NCBI GenBank assembly: GCA_023807065.1
Contig: JAJJLU010004624.1
Span: forward strand, 1-11,135
Source of the DNA: Isotricha intestinalis
Lineage: Eukaryota; Ciliophora; Litostomatea; Vestibuliferida; Isotrichidae
DNA: 11,135 nucleotides
Direction of reading: 5' to 3'
Both the position numbers and the translations under genes were made by a program. This document shows positions 1 to 7,500 of this stretch, one piece after another. Each line of letters opens with the position of its first letter. Position 1 is the first letter of the stretch. A model generated the notes under the pieces. That model saw nothing but the letters and a program-made list of their open reading frames with translations. It was not told the DNA's origin and made no database searches.

Positions 1-543
1 TCAATTATAAAAATTAACAATATTTGTCATAAAAGATTCAAATTTTTAATATTTTTTGAAAAATAAAAAAAATATTTTTAAAATGTCTAATATTCTAATA
101 ATTTATTTATATTAATCAAATTTTTCTTATTCTCAATAAAGATTTAAAAATAATCATTTTTAAATATTTTTTAAAAAAATATTTCCTAAATTTTTGTGTA
201 ATTAATATCAATTCAATTAAAAATTTTAATAATATAACTAAATATATATGTAAGTTATACGGTAAATGATAATTATTATTAACTGACAAAAATAATATTA
301 AAGAATACAAAACAATGCATTTTTTCAATGAACATTTTTTATAGATTGAATGATAAAAAAAATTAAGAAAAAAAACAGCTGAATTTGAAATTAATATTTT
401 ATGTAGTAATTATAGACATAATTTGAGACATACAATAAACTCTGAAATTTAGATAATAAAAATTATTAAAATATTTTAAAAAAATTAAAAGTCTAATTTT
501 AACATTCTTTTATAACAATGATTAAAATTCTTTTTAATATGAA
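1..543. other. AT-rich spacer, no supported gene
   Basis: I see only A/T-rich low-complexity sequence here. An open stretch on the minus strand around 116-328 would encode a hydrophobic 70-residue peptide. It has no ATG in frame (only a TTG), and the nearest ATGs lie in another frame that stops after 18 codons. I see no tRNA-like or rRNA-like GC-richer island. The last part (about 440-543) lies just downstream of the small secreted-protein gene and probably holds its 3' UTR. Confidence 0.6.
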
Positions 544-1028
544 CTAATAATCACAATCTGATGGGTCATCACCACATAAAACGTGAAATAATCTGCATAA
601 AGTATTCCCTAAAATGGTACTACAAAATGAATCTTCTTTCAAATTTCTTAGATTGAAACCCATACATTCAGTTTTATAAATATTTAAAGACAAATCATTT
701 AGATATTGGAAAATTTCTTTTTTTATCATTTCTGGATTAGGATATCTTAATATTATTGTTGAAATCTTATTATATATTTCTTCGATTGAAGTTGAAAAAT
801 CAATAGTATTATTAAAAACATTATTTAAGAAATCAAGAATTTTAGGTTTGCAATCATTATTATTTACGATATCTATACATGAATCAATCATTTGGTTGTA
901 AATATTTTTCAAATTTAGATAATATATTGGGATTTTTGTCAATTGTCCATTTATTATATTCTCTTTTTTGGAATAAATACTTGTGAATAAACTAAAATAA
1001 GAGGAATAAACATTAAAAATAGTTTCAT
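544..1028 (-). CDS. Small secreted cysteine-containing protein, two exons (or one frameshift)
   Basis: I do not recognise the family. Minus-strand reading starts at the ATG at 1028-1026 and gives MKLFLMFIPLILVYSQ, a typical signal peptide with a hydrophobic core and small or polar residues near the end. Read straight on, the frame stops at a TAA soon after. Removing the 20 nt at 980-961 (GT...AG) joins it in phase 0 to an open frame running to the TAG at 546-544, giving about 154 aa. The mature part is helical-looking and carries seven Cys: two near its start (CIDIVNNNDC) and five in the last 40 residues, ending CGDDPSDCDY. This is a disulfide-rich secreted pattern, though it does not fit the saposin spacing. 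One extra A in the A6 run would equally restore the frame, so the splice is inferred. The role is unknown; extracellular or lumenal location is inferred from the signal peptide. Confidence 0.6.
961..980 (-). other. Candidate 20-nt mini-intron
   Basis: On the minus strand this segment begins GTATTT and ends AAAAAAGAG. Its boundaries are GT and AG, and it sits between codon 16 (Gln) of the signal peptide and an AAT codon of the long downstream frame. Its length is not a multiple of three, so removal is exactly what changes frame from the signal peptide to the body. Using the AG two bases earlier (18 nt) keeps the stop codon, so only the 20-nt version works. A one-base homopolymer error in the A6 run is the main alternative. 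Confidence 0.45.
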
Positions 1029-1433
1029 TTTTTAAATTATAAAAATTTCAAGATATCAAATTTTTATATTTTTTTAAATAAAAATAAAAAATAAAGTTGT
1101 TTACAATGATTAACAATAATAATGATTATTAAAAAATTTATTCTTTGAGAATGAATATAACTTCCCACAATAAATATTTTTTTATTTAAAATATTTATAA
1201 ATAAATCATTTTTGATTATTCCTTTAAATAATAATTATACTTTTAATGGCGTTTTATTTCCATCATAATTTTTAAACTATATTTAATCAATATAATATTG
1301 AAAATAAAACAAAAATAATTTTTAATTTAAAAAAGTTTAATCTCATAATGAAATGATTTTTTATTTTCTTTATTAAATTTATTTCTTTAAAATTCTTGAG
1401 AAAAAAACTTTAATTTAATTTACTTTTCCTACA
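1029..1433. other. AT-rich spacer upstream of the small secreted-protein gene
   Basis: No intact gene is visible. It separates the start of the minus-strand secreted-protein gene from the decayed plus-strand locus, so both 5' regions fall here. A TATA-like A/T sequence is everywhere and cannot single out a promoter. A short minus-strand run at 1270-1130 (DGNKTPLKV, then one stop, then an open hydrophobic stretch) vaguely resembles an ankyrin-repeat start, but it is too short to call. Confidence 0.5.
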
Positions 1434-2175
1434 AATAGTAGAATTTATATTATTTCATTAAAATGAAATTATTTCATATCAAAATGGAATTTAGATTTTT
1501 TTTATGAAAGTTGAATTAAATAAATATTTAAATATTTATTATATATTAAATAAAAGAATTTTATTAATAAAAAAAGAATAAAACTGAATTAAAATAAGTT
1601 ATTGATGAATGAAATAATGGTGAGAAATTAAGAGGAAATTTAATAGAAGTTGATAAAAAATTTAAAAATGATTTAGAAAAATATTTTAAAAGAAGAAATA
1701 ATTGATAATTATAATCGATCTTGTAGATTTTGAAAATAAAAAAGAAGAAAATAAAAATTAATATAAATGCAATTCCCAAAAATAAAATTTTTCAATATAA
1801 AGAAGTGGTGTATAACCATATGATAATAATGAATCTTTTTTTGATGAATTTACTTCAATAACTCAAATTAAAGCAAGACAAAATTAAAAATTATAATCAA
1901 ATAAATAAAGATACTTTTAATTTAATTAAACAAGAAAGCATTAAAAATATAAAAAATTATTCTAATAATAATTATAGAAGAATAGAAAGATAAATATATA
2001 ATAATAAATTTATAATAATAATTGTAAAAAAATAGAGGTAGATATAATTAATATTATTATAAAAAAGGAAAATATAATAAAATTTTATAGGAAGAGGATA
2101 AAGAGGAAAAGATAGATTTAATAATAATAATATTAATAATAATAATGATAATAAGAATAATAATATTGAAAATTA
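1434..2175 (+). pseudogene. Decayed Lsm14/Scd6-like (RAP55 family) mRNP gene remnant
   Basis: No intact ORF exists, but plus-strand pieces occur in the order of an Lsm14/Scd6 protein, a family that binds decapping and translation-repression factors in P-bodies. (1) 1434-1491: SRIYIISLK, then after a frameshift NEIISYQNGI, similar to the start of the family's LSm domain (KISLIS...IRYEGI). (2) About 1717-1758: DLVDFENKKEENKN, a weak acidic stretch where the FDF region would lie. (3) 1819-1884: YDNNESFFDEFTSITQIKA, matching the FFD box (Y-x-K-x-x-x-FFD). (4) 1901-1936: INKDTFNLIKQE, resembling the TFG box. (5) 2031-2084 and 2087-2119: NRGRYN-YYYKKGKYNK and IGRG-RGKDRF, RGG-like tracts followed by poly-Asn. 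The pieces lie in at least three frames. Interruptions are mostly TAA at places where Gln would fit. The plus strand is A-rich, as expected for a coding strand here. The family call rests on motif order, not on a search. Confidence 0.45.
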
Positions 2176-2325
2176 ATGATCATAATAAAGGAATAAAACA
2201 TTTATAATATTTAATAAACAATAAAAAAATTAATTGCAAAAATATTATTTAAAAGAAAAAGTTAAATAATTTAAATAATAAAAACAAAAAAAAATATATT
2301 GAAAACGGAAAAACAAAAAACTTAG

Positions 2326-2582
2326 TTATAGTGATAATAATAGAAAAGAGTATTTTCATTATTAAAATATATAATATCTAAAAAAAGAAGAGAAAAATAT
2401 ATATTAAATAATTAAAACATTTAAAATGAATTAATTTATTAATTTAATAAAACCATTTTAATACAGACAAAATTATAAAGTTATAGAAGATGATAAAATT
2501 AAAATTGAAGAAAAAGAAACCAACAAAAAATTGAAAAAAGAACTTTAAAGTTTTAATTAGAAAAAAAGAGAATCAGAAAAAT
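2326..2582 (+). pseudogene. Possible second coding remnant, unidentified
   Basis: One plus-strand frame gives about 85 codons of hydrophilic, protein-like sequence (SYSDNNRKEYFHY, then KVIEDDKIKIEEKETNKKL). It is interrupted by six TAA and one TAG and ends at TGA. All interruptions could be former Gln codons, as in the Lsm14-like remnant upstream. However, the number of stops is about what random sequence of this composition would give, so the evidence is mainly the charged composition and the A-rich strand. It may be the tail of the upstream decayed gene or a separate relic. No family is recognised. Confidence 0.2.
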
Positions 2583-2734
2583 GAAAGTGATTGTTTTTGA
2601 AAAATAAGAAAAATGATAATTGAAAAATTAAGTGATAATAAAGAATATTTGTTTTTTTTATTTCAAAAATTGTAAATATGATAAATATTCCCCACATTTT
2701 GATTTTTTTTTAAAATGAATATTTGAATATAATA
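2583..2734. other. Short spacer between convergent loci
   Basis: A/T-rich sequence lies between the decayed plus-strand locus and the stop codon of the minus-strand 548-aa gene. It should contain that gene's 3' UTR and polyadenylation site. I see no further structure. Confidence 0.4.
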
Positions 2735-4381
2735 TTAATATTTATTTACATTTTTAATATCAGATTTATTATCCAATAAACATTTAATATAATTATCATC
2801 AAAATTGATTAAAGTATCATCTAATCTTTCTTCATTTTCAATTATTTTTTTTATTTTATTAGGAATTCGATTATTATGAAATTTAGATAAAGTATTAATT
2901 AAATTAATTCCTTGAATTCTTTTTTTTAAATTTAATAAATTAGTGTGAATATTTTTAGAACTATAAGATAAAGTACTTTCAGATGAGTTTCTTTTTAAAA
3001 AAAAATTTGTTAATCTCATTTTTAATTCTATATCTTTTATATGATTTGGAGTTTTTATTATATCTTGATAAGTTTTTTCTATTTCTTTATAATTTTTTTC
3101 TCTTTCTTTTTCTTTTAATATTGTTTTATTACTATATTTTTTTAAATTCTTTTTGCTTGAATTTTCATTGAAATTAATAAATTTATTATTTCTTTTTCTA
3201 TAAATTAATTTTGGAGTTTTTAATTTTTTTATATCTGAAAAAGAATATGAATTAATTATATTTTTTGGGGAATTTAAATTTAGATTTAAAATATTTTTTG
3301 TTTCTTTTTCTGAAATATTTTTTATTTCTAAATTATTTAATTTTGATTTATTGTTTAAATCTGAAAGATCACTTTTTATATCAGAATAAAATTTTTTATT
3401 TTCTTCTTCATTTTTCTTTTTAAAAATTTTTTTTATTTTTAATTTATAATCTAAAAAATCTTTTATTTCATTATTAATATTTTTACTTTTATGAGAATGA
3501 CTTAAAGAATTATTAGATGAATTATTTTTTTTATTTTCCATATTTATAATTTTTGGACTTAAAATTTCATAATCTTTTTTTTTAATAAATTGAGTATTTT
3601 CTAATTGATATAAACTTTCCATTGTTTTTTTAATATCATGAATATTTTGTTTTATTTCTTTAGCATTTTTATTTCTTTCTTCTCTTCCTATCTTTTTTCT
3701 TTTTTTTAAATAAGATTTAAATCCTTCATTTTTTTTTGGATAATATAATGAAATTTTTTGTAATAATTTTCCATTAATTTGTTCATAAGAATGATTTAAA
3801 AATTTTTCAGCATTATCTAAATTAACTTTTTTATTATTTCTTTTTTCAAATAATTTACTTTCATAATAATATTCAATTTCTTTTGTTTTATCAAATAAAA
3901 GTGGATTTGAAGAAAATAAATTTTTTAAATATAAATTTTTAGGAATTTTATATCTTTGAGAAATATATCTTTCTTCCATTTCTTTAAAAGCAATAAATTT
4001 ATCTTTATTAATTTTTTTTTTTTGACTTTCTTTTATTCTTTTATAATCAATTGAAAAATTATCAATTTCTTCTTTTCTAACTTCTATTTTTTTATTTAAA
4101 TCTTTACTTTTTTTATTATATATTGTCATATGAGAAATTAAAGGAATACTTGAATATTCTTCTTCTGGTTTATTATCAAATAATCTAAATTCTTTATTAT
4201 AAACTGTTTTTGGAGGTGATAATTTATTTTTTAAATTTTTTGATTTCTCTGATTTTGAATTGGGAAGATTTTGTATTAATTTTGTTATATTTGTATATGT
4301 TTTTTCAAATTTTTTTTCTATATTTTTTAATAATATTGGTGATTTTATATAATTATTTGATAATCTTCCACTTGAATACAT
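2735..4381 (-). CDS. Lys/Asn-rich coiled-coil-like intracellular protein of unknown function
   Basis: An intact 548-aa frame runs from the ATG at 4381-4379 to the TAA at 2737-2735. I do not recognise the family. There is no signal peptide, no hydrophobic segment long enough to cross a membrane, no Trp, and a single Cys (residue 534), which all fit a cytosolic or cytoskeletal protein. It is very basic and hydrophilic, with charged, probably coiled-coil helices at roughly residues 95-140, 210-265, 300-335 and 420-445. These are separated by Ser/Asn-rich linkers such as residues 286-300. Several Ser/Thr-Pro sites (residues 14, 55, 275, 371, 389, 444) could be phosphorylated. The central part, residues 130-260, contains more aromatic and hydrophobic residues (YKIPKNLYLKNLFSSNPLLF) and may be a folded domain. 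The gene is divergent from the giant surface-protein gene, 167 bp away. A role with axonemes, basal bodies or cortex is possible but is only a guess from composition. Confidence 0.85.
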   Translation of the reverse strand: MYSSGRLSNNYIKSPILLKNIEKKFEKTYTNITKLIQNLPNSKSEKSKNLKNKLSPPKTVYNKEFRLFDNKPEEEYSSIPLISHMTIYNKKSKDLNKKIEVRKEEIDNFSIDYKRIKESQKKKINKDKFIAFKEMEERYISQRYKIPKNLYLKNLFSSNPLLFDKTKEIEYYYESKLFEKRNNKKVNLDNAEKFLNHSYEQINGKLLQKISLYYPKKNEGFKSYLKKRKKIGREERNKNAKEIKQNIHDIKKTMESLYQLENTQFIKKKDYEILSPKIINMENKKNNSSNNSLSHSHKSKNINNEIKDFLDYKLKIKKIFKKKNEEENKKFYSDIKSDLSDLNNKSKLNNLEIKNISEKETKNILNLNLNSPKNIINSYSFSDIKKLKTPKLIYRKRNNKFINFNENSSKKNLKKYSNKTILKEKEREKNYKEIEKTYQDIIKTPNHIKDIELKMRLTNFFLKRNSSESTLSYSSKNIHTNLLNLKKRIQGINLINTLSKFHNNRIPNKIKKIIENEERLDDTLINFDDNYIKCLLDNKSDIKNVNKY

Positions 4382-4548
4382 TTTTTTTATTTTTATTAAT
4401 GAAATTTTAAAGTTTGAAAAATTTTATTTTTAAAACATAATTGAAATTTTTTTTTATTATTAAATAAATTATAAGTAAATAATATTCATATAAATATTTA
4501 ACTTAGGTTTATAAATTTTATTGTTTGAATTTATTAAATTGAATTAAA
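4382..4548. promoter_or_regulatory. Short divergent intergenic (putative bidirectional promoter)
   Basis: These 167 bp separate the start codons of two divergent genes, so both core promoters and 5' UTRs must lie here, unless unseen upstream exons exist. The sequence is almost only A and T, with many TATAAA-like words, for example near 4490-4520 (CATATAAATATTTA, TTTATAAATTTT). No single element can be assigned. The start of the large gene is preceded by AAAA, a common context in AT-rich protists. Confidence 0.35.
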
Positions 4549-7500
4549 ATGAGTTTATTGATTCTAATATATCTTTTCGTTTTAATGATACTAATAAATA
4601 ATCAAAATCAGTATGAAAATTGTTATTTTGAAATTAAAACTGATGGAAAAATATCAAACACAAAACTAAATGAAAATGATTTGCAATTTAATGACAATAT
4701 GTCACAAAAATTTAATGCTTTATTTAAAGATAAAATTTTATTTGAAATTGATTTTATTGACAGAAATGAGATATTATTAGCTATATATATAAATTGTTTA
4801 GGCCCTAAATTTACATATTGTGAAGATAATCAATTTTTTTCCCCTGTCTTAGATAATTTTCAAGAGGATTTGGATGATAAAAAATTTAAATGTAATAGAT
4901 TAGTAACTAAAGAGCATAAACAAATAACATTTACATTTCCAGAATTAATTATTAATAATTACTTTCCTTCTCAACAGTTAACCATTAATTTACCTCTTTC
5001 CAAATATTGTTTTAAAAATGTAATAAATGAAAATTTTCAATTAACTACATATCCCGATAATAATTTAGTTTTTTGTGAACAATCTGATCCAATTGAATAT
5101 GAATCATTTGTTTATTATAATGAAAACAAAGATGAAGAATGGTTTTATTTATTTGAAATGATAACCCAGAATTATAAAATTTATTATTTTAAAAATTATT
5201 GCATGAATTTTGAAGAAAATAATATAATTTATAATTGTACTAAGTTGAGTGTTGATTGCTCTATTTTCAAAGAAGAAGTTACTTTTCTTACAAAGAATGC
5301 CGAAATTAAATGTCAAGAAGATAACATTATTTTATATTATTTTTTTAATGATATTCAAACAGTAAAAGAAAATTGGGAAAAATGTGCAAAAATTAATTAC
5401 TATTATAATAATAGTTTAAATATTTTTATTATTAAAAGAAATGACAATAAATACACTTTACATTCAAATGATAGTAGGGTAAAAATTCCTTTTGAAAATT
5501 GTGAAAACTTTTTAAATATTTGTGATGCTATTGGAATAAGACCAAATAATGCTAATAATGAAATACAAACTTTAGTTTGTAATACTTCTAAACAATGTAT
5601 TGGAGAACAATTTTTAAATGATGAAATGAAGAATATTTTCTTTAAAATAGATGCTGTAATTAATTGTGGTGACGGAAACAAATTTTTATTTAGACATTAT
5701 TCAGAAAAATTTAAAGTTGAATTATTAGAAGATTGGGAAATTTGCTCATATATAGTTTATAAATATACTCAAAAACATTATTTTTATAAAATTGAGATAA
5801 ACAATTTTAAAGTGTATAAAAATGATTCACAAAATGATTTTGAAGAAATTTTATGTAAACATACTTATTTAAAAGATTGTACTACTCTAACAATAAATAA
5901 TAATAATAATAAATATAATGTTACTTGTTTTGGAACATTCACAGATGAAAATACTGTTCAAGATATTTTTTTAAGTAATAATAATATTGAATTAATTGTA
6001 AATTTAAGCAATGGTTCTCAATTTATTTATCATTCTAAAAATAATGCTAATGAGCCAAATTTGAATTGGGAAATTTGTAGTGAAATTTATTATTTAATCA
6101 ACGAATCATTTTACTCTTTCAGAATTTTTAAAAAAAAAAAAACTGATTCCAATTATTCTCTTTATTCAATAAATAATAAATCTGAATTAAATATAAATAT
6201 ATGTGAAAGGAAAGAATTAACTAATTGTAAAGAAAATTTATGGGTTAATTTTTCAACAAATCCAATAACTATTTATTGTTATGCAAAATTAGATAAAACA
6301 CAAATTCTAAGTTTGTTTCCAGTAAATAATTTTCAATCTTATGAATTAATAATAAATTGTGTAAATTGTAGTGGAAAAAAGATTATAAATTATCATAATT
6401 ATAATTATTTTAGTAATTTAGATTATAAATCAAAATGGGAAATTTGCTCACAACTTATTCATTTATTTTACCATAATAATAAATATTTTATCATTGAAAG
6501 AGATTATGATAATGATAATGATTTTGAAATTTATGATAGCAGTAAAATAACACAATTCAATGATTGTGAACCTTATTTTAAAAATTGTAATATATCATTT
6601 AATATATCAAAAAAATACAACAAAGAATATATTTATTGTGTTTCAAATGACTCTTGTTCTAATTTAATTATAGCTTTAAATAATAATAAATTAATTGACC
6701 ATGAAATTTATTGTGGTATTAATCAAGAAAAAATTTTATATTTCCATCTATATAATTATTTTGGAAATAATGTTTCAAATTGGGAAAATTGGGAATATTG
6801 TTCTTATATTTATTATTTAACTGATAAAAACAATTATAAATTTTTGACTATTGAAAAAAACAATGATGAATCAGATAAAGAATATCTAATTTATAAAAAT
6901 GATGATTTCCCACAAACACCACTTGATCAATTTATTTGTAAATTTCATTTTTTATATAATTGTTCAAAAAATTTAAAATATATTAAACAAAATTCAAATA
7001 ATTTAATAGAATGTGAATCTGAATTAAAATGTGATGATATAGAAAGATATTTTAATATATCTGAGGAAGATAATGCTGAATTTATAGTTTTATGTGATAA
7101 AGGAAAAATATACTATCATTACTATAATCATTTCGAGAATTTAGAAAATCCAAAACATTATGAAAGATGTTCTTATCTTTTAAATTATATAAATAATGAA
7201 AAAAGTTATTTTAGAATCAAAGAAACCACTAATAAAAATATTATAGTATATCATAATAATCAATCTCAATCTATAAAAATATGTGATTCTCCTTTTTTAA
7301 TATATTGTACTTATTTAATTTTTGGAGAAATGAATAATTTTAATTATGCAATTTGTAATATATCATTAGAGAGTAATTATTCAAAATTAATGAATGAAAT
7401 AAATAATAAGAAAATGGAAAAATTAGAATTATATTTACATTATGATACAATTAATTATTCTTATTATCATATATATAATTTTTCACTTGATGAAAATAAT

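Noticed and set aside
116..328. Minus-strand hydrophobic 70-residue open frame
   Set aside because: It begins at TTG with no ATG in frame, is dominated by Ile/Leu/Phe/Lys from A/T-rich codons, and has no homology I recognise. The closest ATG lies in another frame and stops after 18 codons.
544..1028. Saposin-like (SapB) domain for the small secreted protein
   Set aside because: It has seven Cys, clustered at the C-terminus, and the spacing does not follow the six-Cys saposin pattern.
1564..1779. Minus-strand Phe/Ile-rich 71-residue open frame
   Set aside because: It is the antisense shadow of the A-rich strand of the decayed Lsm14-like locus; the composition is what a reversed Lys/Asn-rich coding strand gives.
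2120..2170. AAT microsatellite as a stand-alone repeat
   Set aside because: The AAT-rich stretch follows directly in frame from the RGG-like tract and is better explained as the poly-Asn part of the decayed gene.
2983..3171. Plus-strand Leu/Phe-rich open frame, like the one at 4210-4410
   Set aside because: Both are mostly antisense to the intact 548-aa gene and consist of low-complexity hydrophobic residues arising from reversed Lys codons.
5403..5681. Minus-strand 92-residue open frame
   Set aside because: It lies wholly inside the giant surface-protein gene, which has clear repeat structure in the opposite frame.
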